IMG/VR virus record: IMGVR_UViG_3300024243_001189
Coordinates: 1-26,267 of that record
Length of the DNA: 26,267 nt
Source of the DNA: a virus
Reading direction: 5' to 3' (one strand)
The stretch's first letter is position 1. Every line of letters begins with the position of its first letter. Under the pieces are notes generated by a model, which searched no databases, was not told the origin of the DNA, and was given only the letters and a program-made list of their open reading frames with translations. This document shows positions 1 through 7,650 of this stretch, one piece after another. The position numbers and the translations under genes were made by a program.

Positions 1-18
1 GGACTACGGGATGGGGGG

Positions 19-56
19 TGTGACAGAGTGTGTCGCCGGTGTGCCAGAATGTGTCA
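19..56 (-). promoter_or_regulatory. Four phased TGRCACA-like repeats after the methyltransferase gene
   Basis: Read on the minus strand, four 7-mers follow each other: TGACACA (50-56), TGGCACA (40-46), CGACACA (29-35) and TGTCACA (19-25), with start-to-start distances of 10, 11 and 10 bases, about one helical turn. The first includes the TGA stop of the neighbouring methyltransferase gene. Similar pairs occur in three other intergenic regions (11542-11558, 19197-19212, 21838-21853). This phasing suggests binding sites for a regulator or a phage-specific promoter element, but no -10 box is seen here and the function is an inference. Confidence 0.3.
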
Positions 57-629
57 GGCAGCAGGTTTGTGGGCCATCAGGTTCAAGGAGATGTTTTCCT
101 GGCAGGCATAATCTTGACCCTGCCAGATCGCAGGAATGGATACTGCGTCCCAGGTTTGTATGTCGATGAAGTCTGCTTGGAGGAGGACCTTGGCTAGTTT
201 CTCCCTTGTGAAGCACCACTTGTGACGGTCCCAGTCAGGGGTTGTGGATAGGCAAGGCCCAAACAAGGGATAGTCAGGCTCCGGGCCAAAGTATTCCGGG
301 TCTTCAGGGGAGGTGAGAACACAGCCCAGGAGGACCTTCCTGAGATCAGGGACAGCAAGCCTGAGGATCCCCCCGGGGATCAAGGCCTGTCGTAGTTTGA
401 CCAGCAGAGCCGGAGCCAGATCCGGATATACATGCTCGAGGACATGACTCATGTAGATCTCAGAGAAGTGCCCGAGGGGTAGGTCATCAGCCATGATGTC
501 CACTGCGAATCCTGCAGGGGACTGGCTGAGTCGTCCATCCGTATTGGTATATCCGACCAGGTCTTTACCCCCGCACCCGAGCTGGAGCTTGCTGCCCCGG
601 AGAACCTGATTGAGTCTCGACGGAGGCAT
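54..629 (-). CDS. Class I SAM-dependent methyltransferase
   Basis: A 191-residue small class I methyltransferase. The SAM-binding motif I is LQLGCGGKD at residues 15-23, an acidic residue at the end of the second strand follows in NTDGR (29-33), the post-II motif SHVLEHV lies at 61-67, and GGILRLAVPDLRK at 86-98 is the typical motif III strand of the methyltransferase type 11 group. Proteins like this, with the HVLEH signature, are common in polysaccharide clusters and in phages next to glycosyltransferases. The start ATG (627-629) overlaps the stop of the upstream methyltransferase gene by one base (TAATG), so translation is probably coupled. It is the last gene of the minus-strand operon inside the window. 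The acceptor (sugar, protein or small molecule) cannot be read from the sequence. Confidence 0.85.
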   Translation of the reverse strand: MPPSRLNQVLRGSKLQLGCGGKDLVGYTNTDGRLSQSPAGFAVDIMADDLPLGHFSEIYMSHVLEHVYPDLAPALLVKLRQALIPGGILRLAVPDLRKVLLGCVLTSPEDPEYFGPEPDYPLFGPCLSTTPDWDRHKWCFTREKLAKVLLQADFIDIQTWDAVSIPAIWQGQDYACQENISLNLMAHKPAA

Positions 630-1585
630 TACCGTTGGGGGATGCGCTGGTGCATGACGTCGAGAATGTCTGTTCGGGCGAAGCCGGCAGCTCCTGATGC
701 GACGAGGGAGGGGACTTTGTCCTCAGCGGAACCGATGAACCAGCCGCGGCCGTCAAGTAGGTCCATCTGCTGGCAGTTTTTGAATCCGACCTCCTGCATG
801 ATCTGAAGCCAGGTGTTGCCGGTCGGGATCCACCAGTTCCAACCTACCTGGGAGGGCCCCCGGTACTGAGCGTGGGGGTAGAACTTGTCAGGCAGGGTCA
901 TCGTCTCGAACAACAGCACCCCGCCTGGGCGGAGCATGAGACGGAGGATGGCCAGGGCGCACGCTGGGTCTGAGCAGTGGTAAAGCACTCCCGGACAGTA
1001 GATGACGTCGTAGGTGGCCGACGGGTCCAGCAGGGATGCCTTGGGCATGTCGTACAGGCTGCAGCCGTAGACATTGTCACCCCGGATAGAAAAGACCTCC
1101 TTGTGGCGTTTGGACCAGCTTGCAAAAACCGGGACCTCTTCGACCACATCGACTTCAGCCGCCCCGAAGCCATCGAGGAGCATGACCTCGTAGCCGCACC
1201 AGGCCCCCACTACGCAGCATCTATGGCCCTGGGACAGGGCACGTAGGTCAATCCCGGTCTCTCTGAGCCTGGCCGCATTCAAGAGTCCCCGGGTGTGACG
1301 GGCACCGGCCGCACCTTGGGGGCCCATGGCGCCGATTACCTGAAGGCCTTCTCCGTAGTCATGGTCCTGGTCCCAGGCGTAGCAGTCCAGGGCCGTTCCC
1401 TGGTTAGCCGCCCAGGTCTTGACCCATACATCGGTTGGGTTCTGGTCCACGAAGTCAGAGACTTCCTGTTTGAAAGCTTGGGCTTGTGCATCACCGTGTA
1501 AGTCCCGGATCCGCTGCAGGGAATACCCCCCCATGATCTCCTGCTCGATGGCCACTCCTACTTCGTTCAGACTTCCTTGTCTCAT
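629..1585 (-). CDS. SAM-dependent methyltransferase, CmoB/DUF1698-like
   Basis: A 318-residue protein with a roughly 120-residue N-terminal extension ahead of a class I methyltransferase domain. The SAM site appears as VVGAWCGYE (125-133), with an atypical GAWCGYE instead of the usual GCGxG, followed by DVVEE (146-150). YDVIYCPGVLYH (192-203) and RPGGVLLFET (219-228) closely match the pattern of the CmoB / DUF1698 group, which includes tRNA wobble-uridine carboxymethyltransferase and many small-molecule or glycan enzymes. Because it sits among glycosyltransferases, a sulfotransferase and two other methyltransferases, a glycan or sugar substrate is more likely than tRNA, but this is inference. 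The start ATG (1583-1585) has a good GAGGAG site about 9 bases upstream, and a 26-base gap separates it from the TylF-like gene. Confidence 0.8.
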   Translation of the reverse strand: MRQGSLNEVGVAIEQEIMGGYSLQRIRDLHGDAQAQAFKQEVSDFVDQNPTDVWVKTWAANQGTALDCYAWDQDHDYGEGLQVIGAMGPQGAAGARHTRGLLNAARLRETGIDLRALSQGHRCCVVGAWCGYEVMLLDGFGAAEVDVVEEVPVFASWSKRHKEVFSIRGDNVYGCSLYDMPKASLLDPSATYDVIYCPGVLYHCSDPACALAILRLMLRPGGVLLFETMTLPDKFYPHAQYRGPSQVGWNWWIPTGNTWLQIMQEVGFKNCQQMDLLDGRGWFIGSAEDKVPSLVASGAAGFARTDILDVMHQRIPQR

Positions 1586-1611
1586 TGCCTTGCTCCTCGA
1601 TTATGGAGTTG

Positions 1612-2355
1612 TCAGTTCTTGATCCAAAAAACAGGTCCCCCACCTTCGGGGATCGGGATGATCTCTGGGTCCTCTTGCCGTATCTCGAGGTATTCCTCGA
1701 TGGCCTTACGACAGCCCCGCAATGCGTAGTCGTCGATGATGACAATCCCACCAGACTGGACCAAGTCGATGAGGGGCCAACACGCCTTGGTTGACTCATA
1801 CAGATCTCCATCAAGCCTGAGCAGGGCGATCTGACGAATTGGGGGGTGGCCGATTTTATCCCCCGAGTGGATGGCCTCACGTATGGTTTGCTGAAACCAC
1901 CCCTCGTACAGTGTGAATATCTGGGCAGGCATCCCCCTGGCCTCGAGGTTTTGATGCACCGCCGCCGCAGAGCATGCGCTGATACCAGAAGTCACAAGGG
2001 CGCCATCCTTGCCATGGGAGAACAAGGTGTTGTCAATGTTGTCTGTGTCTTCCGGTCCCGCATGAGGGATCCCTTCGAAGCTGTCAAGCAGGTGAAAGTG
2101 GTGCTGAGGACTCGGTCCGGCTCCGGCGCCGCGCCACATGGCGATGACCTGTCCACCTGCGAACACACCGCACTCCACGATGTCACCAGCAATACGGTGA
2201 GCAGCAACATGCCGGGCCAGTGCCCAGGAGGATAAGAGGGTGGGTCTGGTAGACAGACACAGGGGGCCGACGTTGGAGATGAGCCAGTTCTGTTCCTCCT
2301 CAGGAGGCCAGTTGTCAGAGAGGATCGAGGGCAGCTCTTTTGAATTAGAATTCAT
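1612..2355 (-). CDS. TylF/macrocin O-methyltransferase-like enzyme
   Basis: A 247-residue enzyme of the TylF (macrocin O-methyltransferase) family, which methylates sugar hydroxyls using SAM and a metal. Visible family signatures are VECGVFAGG (60-68, SAM loop), LLDSFEGIP (89-97), LLRLDGDLYESTK (178-190, with metal-binding type acidic residues) and GGIVIIDDY (202-210, the conserved IDDY). Length is normal for the family. I chose ATG 2353-2355 because AAGG lies about 6 bases before it; an in-frame ATG at 2395-2397 would add 14 residues but lies deep in the sulfotransferase gene. With the chosen start, the first 11 bases overlap the end of the sulfotransferase gene. Among glycosyltransferases, methylation of a glycan sugar is the likely role. 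Confidence 0.85.
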   Translation of the reverse strand: MNSNSKELPSILSDNWPPEEEQNWLISNVGPLCLSTRPTLLSSWALARHVAAHRIAGDIVECGVFAGGQVIAMWRGAGAGPSPQHHFHLLDSFEGIPHAGPEDTDNIDNTLFSHGKDGALVTSGISACSAAAVHQNLEARGMPAQIFTLYEGWFQQTIREAIHSGDKIGHPPIRQIALLRLDGDLYESTKACWPLIDLVQSGGIVIIDDYALRGCRKAIEEYLEIRQEDPEIIPIPEGGGPVFWIKN

Positions 2356-2932
2356 AGTTTGCCTTGAGAAGTTCATCCCCAAAGAGTTCCTCCACACGAA
2401 GGATCATCTTCGGTTCAGTGTAATAAGACCGATACCCTGGTCGACGGGTGGACCTATTAATATGGGGGAGGGCAGGCATGTCGGTACCAGCCAGCTCACA
2501 AAATGCCTTCAGGTCATTGGCGAGGATTTCAAATCGGAGAATTTTGTCAACGATGCAGGTCCCTTGCACATCCATGAGGAATTCGTGCATGTGCAATGGG
2601 CGACTGGTTGTACTCCCTGTTGATTCTGGTTCAGACAGCCAATGGGTTGGGCATCCATGGGTGACCCAGGCTTCAAAAGAGAGATGCTGATAGATGTGGG
2701 GCGCAATGTTGGCACCCCGGCAAAAGTGGTAGAAAGAGACCAGTCGGTCGAAGGGGTTACGGATGATCGAGAAGGACAAGCCTTCTCTCCAGGTTTTCTC
2801 CCCAACCCTGTCGCGTATGGTCCGTGCTGGGAGATGATTGTGAGTTTCATCTACCAGACCTTGAAATGCTTGATAGATGCTTCGTGTCCCGGTCCTGGGG
2901 ATGGAGACGAAGAACAGTTTTGGAGGACTCAT
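2345..2932 (-). CDS. Sulfotransferase family protein
   Basis: A 195-residue PAPS-dependent sulfotransferase of the Sulfotransfer_2 type. The 5'-phosphosulfate loop is FFVSIPRTGTRSIY (7-20) and the 3'-phosphate motif is FSIIRNPFDRLVSFY (54-68), which has the RNPxxRxxSxY pattern of carbohydrate sulfotransferases. The substrate is most likely a sugar hydroxyl. The protein is short for the family, but both cofactor motifs are intact. I chose ATG 2930-2932, four bases after the TGA of the upstream gene and with a GAGGA site about 10 bases before it; an in-frame ATG at 2998 would add 22 residues inside the upstream gene. Sulfotransferases are uncommon in phages, so the combination with glycosyltransferases and methyltransferases is notable. 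Confidence 0.8.
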   Translation of the reverse strand: MSPPKLFFVSIPRTGTRSIYQAFQGLVDETHNHLPARTIRDRVGEKTWREGLSFSIIRNPFDRLVSFYHFCRGANIAPHIYQHLSFEAWVTHGCPTHWLSEPESTGSTTSRPLHMHEFLMDVQGTCIVDKILRFEILANDLKAFCELAGTDMPALPHINRSTRRPGYRSYYTEPKMILRVEELFGDELLKANYEF

Positions 2933-2936
2933 ATTA

Positions 2937-3650
2937 TCAGATTCCTCTGATGTGCCACTGTCGAATGTCGTCCTGTGGGGTCGGGTAGGTTGAGCCATAG
3001 AGGAACGTGTTGGGAGGCAGGGGTTTGAGGCCCAGACGCTTGGCGAGTACTGTCATCGCAGGCATGTCATGGCGGTGACCTTGTACTCTCTCGTCGTCGC
3101 TGACAAAGCCCTGGGCCTTTCGCCAGGGCCCACACACTACTTCCGGATTCTGCATCATTTCACACATGCCCTTCAGGAAGGCATTCCCTGATGGATGGCT
3201 GGGGTTAACCCCCCAGATTCCGCCAGCGACGATAGGCTCAGCCATAGCCTGTTCTCGAGTCCAACCAAAAACCTTGAGTGCCCGGTCACTCGTCCAGTGC
3301 CCCATACAGCCACTCTCCTGGACAAGATAGACTCCGGTGCGTTCCAGCTCCCTAAAGACGGGCTCCAACGACCTACCTGGCCAGACGGAGGAATCCAGCC
3401 AGATGACCCCTGCTGGGGCCACATCTTTGTTTGCTTGGATAATGGTGGCAGCCTGATCTACGGCATAGGTTTTGAAGGCGTAAGGGAGTTGCTGGTGTGG
3501 GGGACAACCTGCGGGGAGAGTGTGTCTCCAGAGCATTTTCATGCCTCGGTAGTCCACACGGTCAAGTTCGAGACTCAACCGAGACACACCTGAAGCGTAG
3601 TTGCCGTTAACACCAATAGAGATGATGGCTCGATGACTGGGGGGAATCAT
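2937..3650 (-). CDS. Putative glycosyltransferase-like protein with HRHD motif
   Basis: A 237-residue protein. It has an early strand (IISIGVNGNY), PYAFKTYAVDQA (56-67), VIWLDSSVWP at about 82-91 (a strand ending in an acidic LDSS, comparable to the DxD region of GT-A enzymes), GGIWGVN at about 143-149 and GHRHDMPAMTVLAKRLGL at about 191-208. The order of acidic strand, GG-IWGVN and HRHD-x-A is what I recall from phage and cyanobacterial proteins resembling nucleotide-sugar transferases. I cannot assign a family with certainty. The neighbours (three-domain glycosyltransferase upstream, sulfotransferase downstream) support a glycan role. GGGAG lies about 11 bases before ATG 3648-3650, which follows the preceding stop after 6 bases. 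Confidence 0.55.
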   Translation of the reverse strand: MIPPSHRAIISIGVNGNYASGVSRLSLELDRVDYRGMKMLWRHTLPAGCPPHQQLPYAFKTYAVDQAATIIQANKDVAPAGVIWLDSSVWPGRSLEPVFRELERTGVYLVQESGCMGHWTSDRALKVFGWTREQAMAEPIVAGGIWGVNPSHPSGNAFLKGMCEMMQNPEVVCGPWRKAQGFVSDDERVQGHRHDMPAMTVLAKRLGLKPLPPNTFLYGSTYPTPQDDIRQWHIRGI

Positions 3651-3656
3651 TAGTGT

Positions 3657-6600
3657 CTACTCCCTACCAAGGATGGTAGTTCCACGGTGATGGCGAACGA
3701 TGGCGAGGAACATCTCTACGACAGCCTCCCAGGACCACCAACGATAGGCCAGAGCTTTTACGTCTCTGCGCATCTGCTCCTTGAGTTTGTCCATCTCTGG
3801 ATCCTGTCCGGGGGGCTTGGCCCATGTTTTGGCCAGGGCCAGAAGTTCGGAAGGCGTCCCCCAACACAAGGCATGCTTTCCGTCGACAATTCCCCAATGC
3901 TCTTGTCCCTTGAACCGTTGCAAGGCGATGCATGCACTGGCCGCCCCAAGTCTATTGAGGCGGTCCGAACTGTAAGCCGTTAGGTCCGGGGTAATCGAGG
4001 CGTTCACACTCAGGGCCGCAAGGTTGTAGACTGCGGGACAAGCTGCTCGGGGAATTGAGCCGAGTGTTTGGTCTGGTGTCCAACCGCTGCCGAAGATGAA
4101 GATGCCCTGCGGGTCGTGATTGAAAAGGGCTTCGATGCTGGACGTTCGAAGGTCGTAGTCGTAGGTTCTGGACCCGATGAAAACCGACGACCCTTGGAGT
4201 ACTTCTTGGCTGACCTTCATCGGGATTCGATCTGGATCTGTCTGGTCATCGATCCCGATGTCGTAACCCACCTGGAGGTACCCGGGATGAGGGACTTCGT
4301 GCTGGGCAAGCATACGGCAGTAATCGATGTTGCTCTGGAGGCATAGGTCTGCGGCGCGGCCCGTGTCCAACATCCAACGGGTTGGCCGGGGATACCATTC
4401 CTGTCGAACATCCCCATTCCATGTTGCGATGACAGCTCCTGGGGCGCACAACTTTCTGAGCTGCTGGATGAACTCCGCTGTCCCCAGGAATCCTTCATCG
4501 TCCTGAATCTGGTACCAGACCAATGTAGGCCGCAGCTGTCGTGCAGCCTCGAAGATCGCCTGAGCCCGAACCTTTGGGCCAGCTGCTGCAAGGTCTCCAC
4601 GAAGCCGAAGAACCTCTACTGTTTTGCCTATACGGCCGAAGGCCTCACGTAGGCCGATCTGGAGCTCAGCCTCGTGGGCCAGGGGTAGAAGTAGGAGTCG
4701 CTCTTCAGGCCCTGCCGGAATAGGAGAACGCCTGGGCATCTTCCCTGGCTCCGGGACGAGAAGTCGGGGCCACCAATCCCCCGGTGGGGTTGCGTCCAGG
4801 CGGGTAACCAGTCTGTCCAAAGAACCATCCCCATGTTTGGGGCCATACGCTCTGACGTTCTTTCGTCGGAGTCCGTCAGGAACCTGGTGGTCGATAGCCC
4901 GGATCTCCCCGGGAAAGTATTGTGCCCGACGTCCAGCTTTGACCAGTGCAGCTCCCTGCAAGGTGTCACCGGCGTATGTCCTATCGATACGATATTGACT
5001 GTCCCCCCAGAAACCTCCGATGAGCGTGGCCACATCCTCCAAGGCATTCCGTCTGGTCAAGGCGATATTGGGGTGGGCCGACTCGTTGAGGATCGACCTG
5101 AGTGCACCGGTGTGGTGGGGGGCAATCCAGTTGTCCCCCCCATCCGTTGAAAACTCGAAGCATACCTGGTCCAAACCTGGATCTTGGTCCAGACGATCTA
5201 CTGCCTTACGTAGGGACCCCGGGACCAACTCCACATCGTCATTGGCTTGGAATACGTACTGCCCACAGCTTGCCTCGTAGGCGAGATTGAAGGCATCAAT
5301 AGCCCCGGTCAATCCGCCGTGGACCACCCTGCAATCAGGTTGTTCTTTGAGCCATTCCAGAGTCCCATCTGTACTGCCTCCGTCACTCAGGATGAACTCA
5401 AATGGGCATGGGTCCATAACCTTGAAGTCTGCCCGGATGCTCCGTACCATACGCTTGAGGCTCTCCAGCCTGTTATATGTCCCGGAGATGACGGAGATCC
5501 GGACAGGTCCTGGCTGGGTCGGTCCTTTGAAGATGAAGGGGAGGTGGGCCTGAGGGACACGTCCATCACCATCGAGAAAACCTGTGTACTCTTGCCGTCT
5601 CCTGAGTTGATCACGCTCCGTCAGAAGCTTACGCATCAATTCTGAATCTTCTGGGCTGCGACTCGGAACCTGATTTACCACAACAGGGATAGTTGCAGAT
5701 CCTTCGGGGGCCGAAGGGGGGGGAACATGGTGGTGCGCTGGGCTCCCCCGGTGGGCTGCTATTCGAAGCGCCTCACCAAGACACTCCCGCCAGTTCGACA
5801 TGACATGGTGCCAGGTCCATTTATTACGGATGGCTGCCGCGGCCCGGTCCGCCATGTCCTGCAGCTCTTGACGCGGCCTGCGCCTGAGGTCCTCGATGAC
5901 CGCACACAGATGGTCGACGGTCCGTTCAGGGAGCAAACGGCCGAAGTCCTCATTGATGGCCAGCTGGGCTGAGCCCACCTTGGTGGAGGTAGGGATGCAA
6001 CCGCAGGACATACCCTCGAAGATCGGGAAGGGGCCCCCTCCCTCTCCCTTGGACATACAGACGATGACCCCGATCTGGTTGTAGAACTCGGGCATCTTGT
6101 AATGAGGCCAGGCTTGTTGTCCAGGCTGGGCGGTTGAGCTGTCGAGGATTGCGTGGGGGACCTTACAACGTTCGACTGCCTCCCGAAACATCCCTAGTCC
6201 CTTGTAGTCCTCCATGCCACCGACGGCTGGATTCATCCGTTGGCTGTTGCCCGTCCACCCGAAGACCAGGTCCCCTTTTGGTAGGGGGGTCTGGGCAAAC
6301 AGGTCCGGATTGACACCGTTTGGAGTCACGATGATTGGGGGGAGGGCCTGCCCCTTGGCGAGCCTGACGATGTCATCCCGGACCATCTCGTTCCCGACTG
6401 CCAGGATGTCTGTGCAGCGCAACGTAGCCAAGAACTTGGGGCTGAGTCTCCCATTCGGGCCAAGGAAACTCATATGGTCGTCCACGCAAGACACCACGGC
6501 ACCGGGTCGCATAACCGATTTGAGCCTGGGGGTATCGAAGTGCCACAACGAGATCAGGACGCTGTCTGGTTCCACCCTCTTGTCCATGTCTCGGCCGAGA

Positions 6601-6704
6601 CAGATGTTCACTCCATCCACCATGTCCTGAAAGCCCCTGCACATCTCCCGGGCCTTGGCATGGAATACAGAATCAGGCAGATCGATGGTGAGGTAGGCTT
6701 TCAT
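3657..6704 (-). CDS. Three-domain glycosyltransferase (GT4-like, GT2-like, CgeB-like)
   Basis: A 1015-residue protein with three apparent glycosyltransferase modules. Residues about 1-315 look like a GT-B, GT4-type enzyme: VTPNGVNPDLF (126-136), FGWTGNSQR (148-156) and EGGGPFPIFEGMSCGC (221-236), where the two glutamates are nine apart rather than the usual eight. A Pro/Ala/Ser-rich and charged linker follows (about 318-395). Residues about 402-620 are a GT2 A-fold domain: RISVISGTYNRLESL (402-416), FILSDGGSTDGTLEWL (437-452) and the DxD-like QANDDVE (486-492). Residues about 665-1005 resemble CgeB/spore maturation-type GT-B proteins (TWNGDVR at 761-767, FGSGW at 871-875). ATG 6702-6704 has GGAG about 9 bases upstream. 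Probably a multi-step enzyme adding several sugars; donor and acceptor are unknown. Confidence 0.8.
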   Translation of the reverse strand: MKAYLTIDLPDSVFHAKAREMCRGFQDMVDGVNICLGRDMDKRVEPDSVLISLWHFDTPRLKSVMRPGAVVSCVDDHMSFLGPNGRLSPKFLATLRCTDILAVGNEMVRDDIVRLAKGQALPPIIVTPNGVNPDLFAQTPLPKGDLVFGWTGNSQRMNPAVGGMEDYKGLGMFREAVERCKVPHAILDSSTAQPGQQAWPHYKMPEFYNQIGVIVCMSKGEGGGPFPIFEGMSCGCIPTSTKVGSAQLAINEDFGRLLPERTVDHLCAVIEDLRRRPRQELQDMADRAAAAIRNKWTWHHVMSNWRECLGEALRIAAHRGSPAHHHVPPPSAPEGSATIPVVVNQVPSRSPEDSELMRKLLTERDQLRRRQEYTGFLDGDGRVPQAHLPFIFKGPTQPGPVRISVISGTYNRLESLKRMVRSIRADFKVMDPCPFEFILSDGGSTDGTLEWLKEQPDCRVVHGGLTGAIDAFNLAYEASCGQYVFQANDDVELVPGSLRKAVDRLDQDPGLDQVCFEFSTDGGDNWIAPHHTGALRSILNESAHPNIALTRRNALEDVATLIGGFWGDSQYRIDRTYAGDTLQGAALVKAGRRAQYFPGEIRAIDHQVPDGLRRKNVRAYGPKHGDGSLDRLVTRLDATPPGDWWPRLLVPEPGKMPRRSPIPAGPEERLLLLPLAHEAELQIGLREAFGRIGKTVEVLRLRGDLAAAGPKVRAQAIFEAARQLRPTLVWYQIQDDEGFLGTAEFIQQLRKLCAPGAVIATWNGDVRQEWYPRPTRWMLDTGRAADLCLQSNIDYCRMLAQHEVPHPGYLQVGYDIGIDDQTDPDRIPMKVSQEVLQGSSVFIGSRTYDYDLRTSSIEALFNHDPQGIFIFGSGWTPDQTLGSIPRAACPAVYNLAALSVNASITPDLTAYSSDRLNRLGAASACIALQRFKGQEHWGIVDGKHALCWGTPSELLALAKTWAKPPGQDPEMDKLKEQMRRDVKALAYRWWSWEAVVEMFLAIVRHHRGTTILGRE

Positions 6705-6765
6705 TATAGGATGCTCCGGAACTCTGAGGGGGGATTAAACTGAGGGAGTGTTCGGGTGCTGAAGT

Positions 6766-7128
6766 TTACGGAGCGGGAGTGGCTGTGAAGTTGGCCACAC
6801 CGTGTGCACCACCGGCCGAGTCGTACTGGATGAGGATCATGTCGCCGTTGTGCTGATCCTGGATCTGGAACTCGTCGACCTGCAGGCCCTCGGTGGCGGA
6901 AAACTTCATGTAGGGACCCTCGCCGTAGTACTCGCCCGGCCCGGCAACCGCGGCGTGAGAGCCGAGGTTCAGGGTGTCGGTGTCGATGATCGCCAGGATC
7001 GCATTGACCGCGGTGCGGATGGTGTTGAAGCGACTGACCAACGAACCAGGGTAACGGCCGGTGAAGATCAGCGCCCCCTTGTTGAAGGCGTTGTTTGCAA
7101 GCAGGGGAAGCGGGGTAATGGCGCCCAT
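6766..7128 (-). CDS. Small virion-like protein at the head of the glycan operon
   Basis: A 120-residue protein that I do not recognise by family. It opens MGAITPLPLLANNAFNK, has a helical stretch FNTIRTAVNAILAIIDTDTL and a beta-rich second half (YMKFSATEGLQVDEFQI, GDMILIQYDSAGG). Its codons are overwhelmingly C-ending and Gly GGG is rare, like the capsid, sheath and tube genes and unlike the enzymes beside it, which suggests an abundant product. A strong AAAGGAG site (7139-7145) lies about 10 bases before the start, directly after a stem-loop. A structural or decoration protein is the best guess, and it could be the acceptor of the glycan pathway encoded downstream; that is inference. Confidence 0.65.
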   Translation of the reverse strand: MGAITPLPLLANNAFNKGALIFTGRYPGSLVSRFNTIRTAVNAILAIIDTDTLNLGSHAAVAGPGEYYGEGPYMKFSATEGLQVDEFQIQDQHNGDMILIQYDSAGGAHGVANFTATPAP

Positions 7129-7138
7129 GATGTAGGTT

Positions 7139-7175
7139 CTCCTTTATCAGGACAGTCGGCCGGAGCCGGTCCTGA
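7139..7175 (-). promoter_or_regulatory. Leader stem-loop next to a strong ribosome-binding site
   Basis: A stem of TCAGGAC (7147-7153) with GTCCTGA (7169-7175) is extended, after a small AGT bulge, by CGGC/GCCG closing a four-base loop. On the minus-strand transcript the hairpin ends one or two bases before the AAAGGAG site (7139-7145) of the virion-like gene. It resembles the arrangement before the capsid gene. It may protect the mRNA 5' end or set translation level; no T-run follows, so it is not a terminator. Confidence 0.45.
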
Positions 7176-7248
7176 CTCGATGACCGTCCTACCCTAAGCC
7201 GGAGCCGGGCAGGTACGGCGAGATGGGGTTTGACTTCTCGCATTGAGC

Positions 7249-7533
7249 CTACTTCACCCGGACATCGATGGTCAATAAGGACGGCAGACTTTTGAGTTCA
7301 TCGGGGATGGTTGTACCCCCCAATATGAGCAGGCCCGGACTCGAGGCCTCCTGGGTTTGGTAACGGGCCTGGAGGGTACAGAGCCTCTTGTGCTCAGTGA
7401 CAACCTGAGTAAAGGCGCGCTTCATACTCATGCCCGTTCTGGAGCCGGTGGACATCTCGATGATCTCGAGGAGTATCTCACGAGCGCCTGGCTCAACCTC
7501 GATGGTACAACCTCGTTTACGCTTGTGTGCCAT
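7249..7533 (-). CDS. Small basic protein in the divergent intergenic region
   Basis: A 94-residue open frame lying between the two divergent gene clusters. The N-terminus is basic (MAHKRKRGCTIEVEP), followed by a strand-helix-helix pattern (TIEVEPGAREILLEIIEMS, then MSMKRAFTQVVTEHKRL) that vaguely recalls ribbon-helix-helix proteins; I cannot assign a family. There is no clear Shine-Dalgarno site before ATG 7531-7533. A sigma70-like promoter (7546-7574) would give a very short leader or a leaderless message. Its position and charge would suit a small regulator of the divergent clusters, but a chance open frame is not excluded. Confidence 0.5.
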   Translation of the reverse strand: MAHKRKRGCTIEVEPGAREILLEIIEMSTGSRTGMSMKRAFTQVVTEHKRLCTLQARYQTQEASSPGLLILGGTTIPDELKSLPSLLTIDVRVK

Positions 7534-7545
7534 AACTGGGCTTGA

Positions 7546-7574
7546 ACGGTAGCAAGCAAGTCGGTGAGAGTCAA
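7546..7574 (-). promoter_or_regulatory. Sigma70-like promoter for the minus-strand operon
   Basis: On the minus strand: -35 TTGACT (7569-7574), a 17-base spacer and -10 TACCGT (7546-7551). The -35 matches five of six bases; the -10 matches only three of six. Initiation would fall a few bases before the ATG at 7533, giving almost no leader. It is the only candidate I found for the start of the leftward operon. Confidence 0.35.
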
Positions 7575-7650
7575 CAGAGTTTGCGGGGGTACTGACGATT
7601 CTGTGACACGGGGTTGCCGGGGGGGATTTGTGGTGGTAACGTGGCTGGTC

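Noticed and set aside
2244-2262. Near-repeat GTCTGGTAGRCAGACA shared with 19573-19588
   Set aside because: One copy is inside a coding region, and a match of this length with one mismatch between palindromic sequences is expected by chance in a window of this size.
6704-7243. 179-residue open frame on the minus strand overlapping the virion-like gene
   Set aside because: Arg/His-rich and low-complexity in another frame of a gene with strong codon bias; it is a shadow of 6766-7128.
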